A DNA stretch of 64,000 nt, taken from the NCBI RefSeq assembly GCF_016598535.1, contig NZ_CP066779.1, positions 4,710,053 through 4,774,052 of the forward strand, written 5' to 3'. This document shows, piece by piece, positions 8,671 through 15,601 of this stretch. Numbering within the stretch: the first letter of the stretch is position 1; every line of letters begins with the position of its first letter. Below the pieces are notes generated by a model. The model searched no databases. It was not told the DNA's origin and worked only from the letters and a program-made list of their open reading frames with translations. The position numbers were made by a program, and so were the translations under genes. This stretch comes from Rhodococcus sp. P-2. GTDB taxonomy: Bacteria > Actinomycetota > Actinomycetes > Mycobacteriales > Mycobacteriaceae.

Positions 8671-10122
8671 TCAGTCGTCCTTCGAGTCACGCGGCAATTC
8701 GACGCGGAACGTCGTTCCCTGCCCGAGGGCCGTCTCGACGCTGACGGTTCCGTCGTGCGCTGCAACCAAAGCCGAGACGATGGACAGGCCGAGACCGGCG
8801 CCCCCGGTCTCGCGGGTGCGAGAGGTGTCCGCGCGGTAGAAACGCTCGAAGATACGCGCGGCATCCTCGTCACTCAAACCCTGGCCGGTATCCGAAACTT
8901 CGACCACCGCGGAGTTCTCGGTCGTACCGACACGAACGGTGACCTGCGCATCCGGCGGCGTGTGTTTGATCGCGTTGCCCACCAGATTGGCGACGACCTG
9001 ACGCAGTCTGGCCTCGTCACCGTGCACCTCGGGCAGGCCTGGGCCGCCGGTCATCTGAAGTTTGACAGTTCGATCCGGTGCAATCGCACGCGCCGCCTGC
9101 ACCGAATCAGCCGCAACTGCAAGCAGATCCACCGGCTTGTTCTCGAGCGGTCGCTGTTCGTCGAGCCTGGCCAACATGAGCAGATCCTCGACCAGAAGTC
9201 CCATCCTCGACGCCTCGCCCTCGATCCGGTTCATCAGCGTTTCCGTATCGGTCATGGCCCCTTGGCGATACAACTCGGCGAATCCACGAATAGTCGTCAA
9301 GGGTGTGCGCAACTCGTGACTCGCGTCGCCGACAAATCTACGCATCTTCTCCTCGGAACGCCGTGCTGATTCCTCCGAAGCCTCGGTCGCCGCAAATGCG
9401 TGTTGAATCTGCGCGAGCATTCCGTTGAGCGCCACGGACAGTCGGCCGACCTCGGTGCGGTCGTCACGCTCCGGAACGCGTCGATGAAGGTCGCCGGCGG
9501 CAATGGCAGCGGCAGTTTCCTCCACCTCGACCAGCGGACGAAGGCTCCGACGAACCACGAAATACGCTCCGCCGCCCAGGATCAGCAGGACAACCAGGCC
9601 GATGCCGAGTTGCAGACCGACCAAGTCGTCGACGGTCTGCTCGTTATCCGTCAGTCGCACACCGATAGTCGTGGTCGTGCCGTCTCGGACCGTCGTGAGA
9701 ACTCGCCAGTTCACGTCCGAACCGTCGCTCGATCCGACGGTGATCGGGCCGTTGGTGGAATCTTTCGACAGGTCGGGTTCCGTGGTCGTCGACCTGTCGT
9801 TCAGGATGATCACCCGTCCGTCCGGGGTCACTGTCCGGACGAAGAAGGGGCTGGGTGGGCGGGTGCCCGGGCCGACGTCACTGGGCGGCTGTAGATCTCT
9901 GGTGTGCGGCTTCGCCCAACCGTCGACCGCCTCGTACAGCGTTTTGTCGGTCCGCTGGGTCAGCGAATTCTCCAGAGCAGAAGTGACCGCCACGCCCGAC
10001 GCCAACAAACCCAGCGCGGCCAACACCAGCAAAGCGGCAACCAAGGTGAAGCGCAGCGGCAGTGAATGGAGACGGAAACGACCCCGCTTCGGAAGCTGAT
10101 CGTTTTCCGCGGCGGCGATCAT
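8671..10122 (-). CDS. Membrane sensor histidine kinase
   Basis: 483 residues: an N-terminal membrane segment (FTLVAALLVLAALGLLASGV), an extracytoplasmic sensor region of roughly 120 residues, a second membrane segment (IGLVVLLILGGGAYFVV) and a HAMP linker (LRPLVEVEETAAAIAAGDL). Then come the H-box GDASHELRTPLTTIRGFAEL, N-box NLVGNAIKHTPP, DTGQGLSDED and GGAGLGLSIV. This is the layout of the TrcS/MprB-type actinobacterial kinases. It starts with an ATGA overlap on the response regulator gene, so the two are one unit. The signal is unknown and the sensor region shows no recognisable motif. Confidence 0.92.
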   Translation of the reverse strand: MIAAAENDQLPKRGRFRLHSLPLRFTLVAALLVLAALGLLASGVAVTSALENSLTQRTDKTLYEAVDGWAKPHTRDLQPPSDVGPGTRPPSPFFVRTVTPDGRVIILNDRSTTTEPDLSKDSTNGPITVGSSDGSDVNWRVLTTVRDGTTTTIGVRLTDNEQTVDDLVGLQLGIGLVVLLILGGGAYFVVRRSLRPLVEVEETAAAIAAGDLHRRVPERDDRTEVGRLSVALNGMLAQIQHAFAATEASEESARRSEEKMRRFVGDASHELRTPLTTIRGFAELYRQGAMTDTETLMNRIEGEASRMGLLVEDLLMLARLDEQRPLENKPVDLLAVAADSVQAARAIAPDRTVKLQMTGGPGLPEVHGDEARLRQVVANLVGNAIKHTPPDAQVTVRVGTTENSAVVEVSDTGQGLSDEDAARIFERFYRADTSRTRETGGAGLGLSIVSALVAAHDGTVSVETALGQGTTFRVELPRDSKDD

Positions 10123-10835
10123 TGCCGCGGTTCACGCATCACGTAGCCGACCCCACGCAATGTGTGAATCAGCGGCGTCTCCCCCGTATCCACCTTGCGC
10201 CGCAGGTAGGACACGTAGGACTCGACAACTCCTACCTCCCCGCCGAAGTCGTAGTTCCAGACGTGGTCGAGAATCCGCGGCTTGCTGAGAACCGTCCCGG
10301 CGTTGACCATGAAGTATCGGAGCAGTGTGAACTCGGTGGGTGAGAGTGCGACCAGTTCACCCTTCTTCCAGACCTCACGGGTGTCGTCGTCGAGTTCGAT
10401 GTCGGCGAACTTCACGCGCGGCGACTGCTCCGGCGCGACACCGCGACCGGCACGGCGCAGGATGACCCGCAACCTCGTCACGACCTCTTCGAGGCTGAAC
10501 GGCTTGGTGACGTAGTCGTCCGCGCCGAGCGTCAGACCACTGATCTTGTCGTCAAGCGAGTCCTTCGCCGTCAGAAACAGGACCGGCGCGTCCACGCCGT
10601 CGGCGCGGAGGCGTCGAAGCAGACCGAAGCCGTCCATCCCGGGCATCATGACGTCGAGAACAATCGCGTCGGGACGGAAAGTCCGTGCGACGTCCAGACC
10701 TTGCGCGCCGCTCGAAGCAGTTGCCACCTCGAAACCCTGGAACCGGAGGCTCACGGAGAGCAACTCCACGATGGTGGGTTCGTCGTCGACGACGAGGATG
10801 CGGGCTTCAGGGGTCTTGTCGGTCACGAGAACCAT
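10119..10835 (-). CDS. OmpR-family response regulator
   Basis: About 238 residues. The receiver domain has DDE near the start, phospho-acceptor Asp in AIVLDVMMPGMDGFGLL, Thr in LFLTAKDS and Lys in DDYVTKPFSLEE. The winged-helix effector domain ends with YVSYLRRKVDTGETPLIHTLRGVGYVMR. The nearest relatives by eye are the TrcR/PrrA-like regulators of actinobacteria. The longer frame would add the odd repeat TCTQLFTCTRPFT, encoded by an 18-bp tandem duplication, so ATG 10835 (behind AGGGAG) or GTG 10826 is the likely start. It is first in the operon with the kinase. Confidence 0.92.
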   Translation of the reverse strand: MVLVTDKTPEARILVVDDEPTIVELLSVSLRFQGFEVATASSGAQGLDVARTFRPDAIVLDVMMPGMDGFGLLRRLRADGVDAPVLFLTAKDSLDDKISGLTLGADDYVTKPFSLEEVVTRLRVILRRAGRGVAPEQSPRVKFADIELDDDTREVWKKGELVALSPTEFTLLRYFMVNAGTVLSKPRILDHVWNYDFGGEVGVVESYVSYLRRKVDTGETPLIHTLRGVGYVMREPRQ

Positions 10836-10894
10836 CTTCTCCCTTGGCACTGGAATCCCGCTGTATGTTCCCTGGGAGCTTCCTGTGAACGGCC

Positions 10895-10930
10895 GAGTGC
10901 AGGTGAAAAGCTGAGTGCAGGTGAAAAGCT
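10895..10930. repeat. 18-bp tandem duplication upstream of the response regulator
   Basis: GAGTGCAGGTGAAAAGCT occurs twice head to tail (10895-10912 and 10913-10930), identical in both copies. It lies between the divergent response regulator and the frameshifted gene at 10965, in a stretch without a convincing coding frame. Confidence 0.9.
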
Positions 10931-10964
10931 GGGGCGCAGGGCCCACGAACCGGAAGGACGCGGC

Positions 10965-11427
10965 ATGTCACTGCCCCCACTGTGGAACAGAGACTGCTTG
11001 ACCTGGCGCATTCCTCTGTTCACCAACAACACTGATCCCGGCGAGGATCCCGGCTTCGCACCACCGGAGTCTTGGGCACAAGCCCTTTTCGATCAACAGC
11101 GACTACAACGTCACGATCGGCTGGCAAGGCGCACGCGACATCGGCGGATTCAGCCACTTCGACGCAATGCCGATGGACGACGCAATGCCGATGGACGACG
11201 CAATATCGATGGACACTGCATTCGCGGACGCTGCGGTGTGGGTCGCCGATATCGTTCAGACCAAATTGGCCGGCTACGACTTCGTCCAGTGGCCGAGCCG
11301 AGGGCGCCATCTGCTTGTTCCTCGACGTCGAGACGGGGAACCGGTGTGGATGGATCCGCACGGTGACGTGACGGTCGGTCGCATCGGAGAGTTGTGCAAA
11401 AATGCGACCAATTATGCAGCAACCTAG
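10965..11427 (+). pseudogene. Frameshifted hypothetical gene
   Basis: A natural-looking protein is split over two frames. From ATG 10965 one frame gives MSLPPLWNRDCLTWRIPLF and continues through GEDPGFAPPESWAQALF, then turns into arginine-rich nonsense. From about 11090 the next frame gives INSDYNVTIGWQGARDIGGF and runs to a stop at 11427 through AVWVADIVQTKLAGYDFVQW. That second frame has no start codon before 11167. Removing one base near 11089 would join the parts into one ~150-residue protein. The family is not recognised. It may be a real pseudogene, a sequencing error or, less likely, a programmed shift. It overlaps the start of the next membrane protein gene. Confidence 0.5.
11167..11220 (+). 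repeat. Tandem 18-bp repeat, about three units (coding MPMDDA)
   Basis: ATGCCGATGGACGACGCA occurs at 11167-11184 and again identically at 11185-11202, with a diverged third unit at 11203-11220. It encodes Met-Pro-Met-Asp-Asp-Ala twice, then Ile-Ser-Met-Asp-Thr-Ala, inside the downstream frame of the frameshifted gene. The repeat is in register with codons. Confidence 0.9.
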
Positions 11428-12688
11428 CTCAGTTCAAATCGCTCAGCTCTACGGTCCGGTGGCGTCTGCGTTGGTCGGCGGCGTGGTGGCCGCATACGCA
11501 GTGGCCGAGTCGCGAGTGGACGACTTCTCGTTCTCCGACGACGGCGTTACCTCGGTGGTGATCACGCCGCAGTGGGCGGGAGCAACCGCCGCGGTAGTTG
11601 CCGCAGTCGGCGTTGCGCTACTGCATCGCTGGGGACGTGGCGGATTCGCGAGTGTCTTCGCTGCGGCCGGCGCCCTCGCCATCGCGCTACCGACATTCGT
11701 TTCGATCTCCGCCCAAATGTCGGTGACTCTGAATGCAATCGGGGCCGGCGCTTTCCTCGCTGCGGCGGCATTTCCGACGAAGGGGCACCGCGGAGCACAA
11801 ATCGCTCTCGCACTCGGGCTGATCACGACGACCCTGTACTTCGGCGCCGCGGACTTGTGGCGCGATCGCGTCGCCCGATGGTCACTCACACTTCCAGGTG
11901 ATACCTATCCCGTGCCGTCCACGGTTCCCGTCTGGATTCTGCTCGCTGCAACTCTTCTCGTGGGCGGGGTCGCTTCAGTCGCACGCTCAGAGCAGGCACC
12001 GGACGACGTCGACACACGCCTGGTGACGCTGGGAGTTGTTCTGCCTCTGGCATTCACGGCTCTCTATGTGTGGTTGGGCTCGCCGTCGACATCACATGGG
12101 TTCTGGTTGACTACAGTGGGGATCGCGGTTGTCGTAACCGTCGCACTGGCTTGGCGGTTGCCCCCGCACGACGGTCGTTTCATACTCGTCGGACTGGCAG
12201 TCAGCGCGGTTTCGGTCGGCACGATCCGCTTTTCGTCCGACTGGACTTGGGCGATACCCGCGAGCGCTGCTGCCCTGGCGCTGGGCGTCGTCGTCGGCTG
12301 GAAAAGGCCGATGCCCCAACTCGGGCTGGGACTCCTTGCCGTGACCACACTCTCGGGACTGCTGGGTGCCGCCCCGACCATGGTTGCCCACATCCTCGTC
12401 CTCCCGCTTGCGCTGGGACTGGCCGTCGCGTCATGCCTGCCTGTTGCGGTCGGAGCAGTTTCGAGCGGGGCCGTACTGCCCTTCGCTCTTACGTTGTTCT
12501 CGGTTTCAGCGACCTTCTTGGACCCGGCCGCGCAGGAATTCGGGTGGTCGAGCGGTCCGCTCGCCGAACACGGTCCTGCCACGGTGAACACGTCGATTCC
12601 ACTGGCCGTTCTCGCGGCAACGGCGACGATCGTGGTGGCCATGACGGCCATCCATCAGAAGAGAGTTCGAACGGCGGTGGTGACCTAA
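11402..12688 (+). CDS. Polytopic membrane protein of unknown function
   Basis: 428 residues, mostly hydrophobic, with roughly twelve likely membrane helices (for example VASALVGGVVAAYAV, ATAAVVAAVGVALL, AFLAAAAFPTKG) and a hydrophilic stretch FSFSDDGVTSVVITPQW after the first. No transporter or enzyme motif was recognised. A GGAGAG sequence ten bases upstream supports ATG 11402; ATG 11414 is an alternative. The start overlaps the end of the frameshifted gene, suggesting the two were co-expressed. The C-terminus is short and basic (HQKRVRTAVVT). Confidence 0.7.
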   Translation: MRPIMQQPSSVQIAQLYGPVASALVGGVVAAYAVAESRVDDFSFSDDGVTSVVITPQWAGATAAVVAAVGVALLHRWGRGGFASVFAAAGALAIALPTFVSISAQMSVTLNAIGAGAFLAAAAFPTKGHRGAQIALALGLITTTLYFGAADLWRDRVARWSLTLPGDTYPVPSTVPVWILLAATLLVGGVASVARSEQAPDDVDTRLVTLGVVLPLAFTALYVWLGSPSTSHGFWLTTVGIAVVVTVALAWRLPPHDGRFILVGLAVSAVSVGTIRFSSDWTWAIPASAAALALGVVVGWKRPMPQLGLGLLAVTTLSGLLGAAPTMVAHILVLPLALGLAVASCLPVAVGAVSSGAVLPFALTLFSVSATFLDPAAQEFGWSSGPLAEHGPATVNTSIPLAVLAATATIVVAMTAIHQKRVRTAVVT

Positions 12689-12753
12689 ATCGCCAGCTGA
12701 TCGGGTCGGAGCGCAGAATTCTGTTGCTATGGTTGGTTGGTCAACGACGACAT

Positions 12754-12795
12754 CCGGACGAGCGCACCGTACCCGGCCAGCGAAAAGACGGTGCC
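12754..12795 (+). ncRNA. Guanidine-III (ykkC-III) riboswitch
   Basis: The stretch begins CCGGACGAG, continues GCACCGTACCCGG, and after a short linker has AAGACGGTGCC. These are the conserved blocks of the ykkC-III class, a compact pseudoknot that binds guanidine: CCGG pairs with the later CCGG and GCACCGT with ACGGTGC. It ends two bases before the GGGAG ribosome site of the SugE/Gdx gene, so ligand binding can control access of the ribosome. The class and its ligand are established knowledge; the assignment here rests on matching the conserved blocks by eye. Confidence 0.88.
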
Positions 12796-12811
12796 TTGGG
12801 AGTTGTTCACC

Positions 12812-13126
12812 ATGGCATGGATCGTGCTCGTCATTTCCGGACTTTTCGAAGCTGTCTGGGCTACCGCACTCGGTAAGTCCGACGGATTCAGCAAGATGTC
12901 ACCCACCGTCGTCTTCGTCCTCGGCCTGATCGTCAGTATGGCTGGTCTGGCCTACGCAATGCGCACCCTTCCTATCGGGACTGCGTACGCGGTCTGGGTG
13001 GGCATCGGCGCTGCCCTCACCGTCGGATATGCGATGGTCACCGGCGCGGAGTCCACGTCGGTCGTCAAGATACTCCTGATCCTGGGCATCGTCGGTTGTG
13101 TCGTCGGTCTGAAGGTCCTTCACTGA
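12812..13126 (+). CDS. sugE: SMR-family guanidinium exporter (SugE/Gdx)
   Basis: 104 residues with four membrane helices. The start MAWIVLVISGLFEAVWATAL places the transport glutamate at position 13 with the Gly-x-x-Glu-x-x-Trp pattern of Gdx proteins. These export guanidinium in exchange for protons, unlike the polyaromatic-drug EmrE branch. The longer upstream frame reads through the riboswitch and is not real; ATG 12812 is preceded by GGGAG at nine bases. The guanidine-III riboswitch directly upstream is independent support for the substrate. Confidence 0.93.
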   Translation: MAWIVLVISGLFEAVWATALGKSDGFSKMSPTVVFVLGLIVSMAGLAYAMRTLPIGTAYAVWVGIGAALTVGYAMVTGAESTSVVKILLILGIVGCVVGLKVLH

Positions 13127-13173
13127 CCGGCGATCCTGGTGAGTGTTTGTGTGTTACCGGTTACAGTTAATGC

Positions 13174-13989
13174 ATGAAACTGCTGGAGATGCTCACGCTT
13201 CCCCTACGCGCGGGCATTGCAGCCGCAGAGATCAGTTTGGGAATCGCGGAGCTGACGGTCACGACAGTTCGTATCGCCGTCGGTAATACCGGCGCCGTGA
13301 CAGCGGGTGCTGCCGGCTTGGCAAGCCCCCGCGGACCCATGCAGATGATCCAGCAGTTGTCATCGCTTACTGCCGACGATCGGCCCATCGGGCAGGCCTT
13401 GGCCCCCGGTGGGCCGCTCGATCGACTTCTCTCACCCGGCGGTCCGGTGGATAAACTGACTGCACCCGACGGCACTCTCGAACGACTACTCGCTCCCGGC
13501 GGACCACTCGAAAGACTTCTGGCCCCGGGCGGCCCGTTGGATCGAGTGCTCGCCGAGAACGGCGCTTTGGAGCGGCTACTCGCCCCGGACGGATTGCTCG
13601 ATCGAATGATGGCCGAGGACGGTCCGCTGGAACGCCTGACGGCACAGGACGGTGCCGTCGAACGCCTGACGGCCAAGGACGGCGTCATCGATCGCGCACT
13701 GGCCGAGAACGGCATCCTCGAAACACTCCTGGCAGAGAACGGCGCCTTCGAGCGGCTCATCGCCGAAGGCGGCCCGCTTGACCAGATCGTTGCACTGTCC
13801 GACACCTTGACTTCCCTCGCCCCCAACCTCGAGCGAATGAGCGCAAGCATCGAGGTACTTCAAGAAACCGTCGGAATCCTCAGTGCTGCAGTCGGTCCAC
13901 TCGGAGAACTGGCCGGCAAACTTCCCAATCGGTGGCTCAAGAGCAAGAGCGAGCGCCCAGGGCCGGACCTTCCGATCGAGTCGGCATAA
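13174..13989 (+). CDS. Decapeptide-repeat protein of unknown function
   Basis: 271 residues in three parts. Residues 1-50 look like amphipathic or weakly membrane-seeking helix (MKLLEMLTLPLRAGIAAAEI). Residues 76-205 are thirteen consecutive ten-residue repeats of the form L-A-P/E-x-G-x-L-D/E-R-L. Residues 206-271 form a helical tail ending in a basic segment (PNRWLKSKSERPGPDLP). The repeats are perfectly periodic, without insertions. The ATG lies just downstream of GGTTACAGTTAATGC with no Shine-Dalgarno sequence, so a leaderless transcript is likely. No enzyme motif is present. A role as a cell-envelope or granule-associated scaffold is only a guess. Confidence 0.8.
   Translation: MKLLEMLTLPLRAGIAAAEISLGIAELTVTTVRIAVGNTGAVTAGAAGLASPRGPMQMIQQLSSLTADDRPIGQALAPGGPLDRLLSPGGPVDKLTAPDGTLERLLAPGGPLERLLAPGGPLDRVLAENGALERLLAPDGLLDRMMAEDGPLERLTAQDGAVERLTAKDGVIDRALAENGILETLLAENGAFERLIAEGGPLDQIVALSDTLTSLAPNLERMSASIEVLQETVGILSAAVGPLGELAGKLPNRWLKSKSERPGPDLPIESA
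13399..13788 (+). repeat. Thirteen 30-bp coding repeats
   Basis: The DNA has a strict 30-bp period. The encoded units begin LAPGGPLDRL, LSPGGPVDKL and TAPDGTLERL, and the last is IAEGGPLDQI. The units are diverged at DNA level, so this is an old expansion kept by selection on the protein rather than a recent slippage array. Confidence 0.9.
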
Positions 13990-14467
13990 CGAAGGGTTAC
14001 TCGCCGATTACGCGGTCAGTTGTTGATCACGATATTGAGATTGATGATGATTCCGCCGAAAGTCAGGATCGTGTTGGCCAAGCCAACTGTCATTCCGCTG
14101 TTCAGAGCCGCGATCAGTCCGTTCATCGTCGTATCCCCTTCACTGTCTACGGGTTACGCGTACAAGATTGTGCGCTGGCGCTGACAATAGGCCAAGTTCG
14201 CGACCTGCGCGCCATTGCGGAGAAAACTTGTACCCCGGTCGCAGTTTTCACGTTAACTGTTGCAGGACAACATAATTCCAAGATCGGCGCACTACCCGCT
14301 AACGGCCGAATCAAACATCACGATTGGGCATACGGAGCCCACTCCGCATAACCGTCCGTCTCATCAGACACTTGTCCACCCAAACAGAGTGCACAACAGT
14401 TAGTCCGGTGCAACAATAAGACGAATCGGACATGCCTGCGACGTGATGGGGAAGGGTGGTTGAAACA
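13990..14467. other. Intergenic region with one short minus-strand ORF
   Basis: Between the repeat protein and the GAF-ANTAR gene, the only coding signal seen is the 36-codon ORF at 14016-14126. The rest (about 14130-14467) holds no gene I can support. TTGGCC and CACAAT, 17 bp apart on the minus strand, could be a promoter for the small ORF. Confidence 0.5.
14016..14126 (-). CDS. Small 36-residue membrane peptide
   Basis: Reads MNGLIAALNSGMTVGLANTI and continues with LTFGGIIINLNIVINN to a stop. ATG 14126 has GAAGGGG nine bases upstream, a good ribosome site. The peptide is almost wholly hydrophobic or Gly/Asn-rich and could form one membrane helix. It lies convergent to the decapeptide-repeat gene. 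No family is recognised; small hydrophobic peptides of this kind are often missed by annotation pipelines. Confidence 0.6.
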   Translation of the reverse strand: MNGLIAALNSGMTVGLANTILTFGGIIINLNIVINN

Positions 14468-15265
14468 ATGACGGCGCCGCGCATTGCCAGGGAACACCGC
14501 GGCCCCACCGGGGGCCGAAATTCCGCGTCGCAGGACAGCCTGGACGCCGCCTCGGACGCCTTGCAATCGCTCTATGCGCACCTCGATCCACACGCTCAGG
14601 CAGAGCAGTTCCTCGAACAGGTCTGCAAACACGCCGTCGACCTCATCGCCGACGCGGACATGGCCGGAATTACCATCGGCGGTTCGGATTCGACGTTCCG
14701 AACCGTAGCCGCCACCCACCAACTTGTTCGCACCGTCGACTCGATTCAATTCCGACTGGACTACGGACCGAGTGTGACGTCGTCACGCACGGGAACGGTT
14801 GTCCGCGCACATGCCAGCGAAGCTCACAGCCGGTGGCCTCAATTCGCAAGCGCGGCAAAGGCAGTCGGCGCCGTCAGTTTCTTGTCGATGCCGTTGCCCG
14901 GTAGAGATCGCCCGCTGGGGACCCTCAACCTCTACAGCCACGACCTCCGAGGTTTCACCGGAGCCGACGTCGCACTGCTTCAACTGTTCGCCGTGACCTC
15001 GGCCTACGCTCTGCACAGCTCGCAGCGCCTCGACATCGCCAGAAAGCACGCGATGGACCTCGAGCGAGCACTCGAATCGAGAGGCGTCATCGAACAGGCC
15101 AAGGGCATCATCATGGGCACTCATCGCGTCGACGCCGACCGAGCCTTCCGCATCCTCATCCAGGACTCGCAGCGAAGCAACGTCAAACTGCGAGTGATCG
15201 CCCAGCAGTACATCGACGGCGCGATCGACCCGCGTCAGGCTACGAACAAGCCCGAGACCAACTGA
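14468..15265 (+). CDS. GAF-ANTAR regulatory protein
   Basis: 265 residues. A GAF sensor domain (about 25-185, with SFLSMPLPGRDRPLGTLNLY) is followed by a coiled linker and a C-terminal ANTAR domain (ALESRGVIEQAKGIIMGTHRVD, then AFRILIQDSQRSNVKLRVIA). ANTAR domains bind paired hexaloop RNA hairpins and act as antiterminators. The alternative GTG start four codons upstream adds MVET. The ATG at 14468 is preferred, preceded by GGGAAGGGTGG. No histidine kinase or obvious ANTAR-target hairpin pair was identified nearby. The ligand of the GAF domain is unknown. Confidence 0.85.
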   Translation: MTAPRIAREHRGPTGGRNSASQDSLDAASDALQSLYAHLDPHAQAEQFLEQVCKHAVDLIADADMAGITIGGSDSTFRTVAATHQLVRTVDSIQFRLDYGPSVTSSRTGTVVRAHASEAHSRWPQFASAAKAVGAVSFLSMPLPGRDRPLGTLNLYSHDLRGFTGADVALLQLFAVTSAYALHSSQRLDIARKHAMDLERALESRGVIEQAKGIIMGTHRVDADRAFRILIQDSQRSNVKLRVIAQQYIDGAIDPRQATNKPETN

Positions 15266-15266
15266 T

Positions 15267-15366
15267 CCGGGCCTGCTGAACCGGGCCTGCTGAACCGGGC
15301 CGGCAAACACAGCAGCATCTCGGCAAACACAGCGTCTCGGCAAACACCGCATCTTGGAAAACACAG
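15267..15366. repeat. Two short tandem arrays after the GAF-ANTAR gene
   Basis: CCGGGCCTGCTGAA occurs twice in tandem plus a partial third copy (15267-15301). It is followed by four spaced, partly diverged copies of CGGCAAACACAGC at 15301, 15321, 15338 and 15354. The arrays sit between the stop codon and a terminator hairpin, in non-coding sequence. Confidence 0.8.
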
Positions 15367-15367
15367 A

Positions 15368-15395
15368 GGCACCCACCAAATTCTCGGTGGGTGCC
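15368..15395. terminator. Bidirectional hairpin between the GAF-ANTAR gene and tRNA-Thr
   Basis: GGCACCCACC and GGTGGGTGCC form a perfect 10-bp stem with an 8-base loop, extendable by AGAG/CTCT with one bulge. It lies 102 bp past the GAF-ANTAR stop and just past the 3' end of the convergent tRNA, so it can serve both. Confidence 0.75.
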
Positions 15396-15403
15396 CTCTT
15401 CGA

Positions 15404-15478
15404 TGGAGCCTCCTGTCGGGATTGAACCGACGACCTTTCGCTTACAAGGCGAGTGCTCTACCACTGAGCTAAGGAGGC
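15404..15478 (-). tRNA. tRNA-Thr (anticodon TGT)
   Basis: The reverse strand reads GCCTCCT (acceptor), a D-arm GCTC AGTGGTA GAGC, an anticodon loop CTTGTAA giving anticodon TGT, a T-arm GTCGG TTCAATC CCGAC and acceptor AGGAGGC, then discriminator T and an encoded CCA. All stems pair apart from one C-A at the base of the anticodon stem. The TGT anticodon reads ACA threonine codons. Confidence 0.95.
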
Positions 15479-15574
15479 GAAGACCGACGCGTTCCCGCGA
15501 CTGACTTTGCGGAGCCATCATATCCAAGCCGTCACGGTGGCCGCGCCCGGGTCACGTTAGATAGCGTGGGCCCC

Positions 15575-15601
15575 ATGCGCAACTCCCACTCCGCCCCCTG
15601 A
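15575..15601 (+). CDS. Eight-codon leader ORF coupled to the ThrE-family gene
   Basis: ATG 15575 starts an ORF encoding MRNSHSAP, whose TGA overlaps the ATG of the exporter gene (TGATG). TAGATA lies ~14 bp upstream and could be a -10 element, which would make the leader transcript nearly leaderless. The exporter ATG has no ribosome site of its own, so translation could depend on this mini-ORF. Coding status is inferred from position only. Confidence 0.35.
   Translation: MRNSHSAP

Noticed and set aside
13399-13788. The 30-bp periodic array as a CRISPR or tandem-repeat array
   Set aside because: The period is maintained only at protein level, in one frame, with diverged DNA and no spacers.
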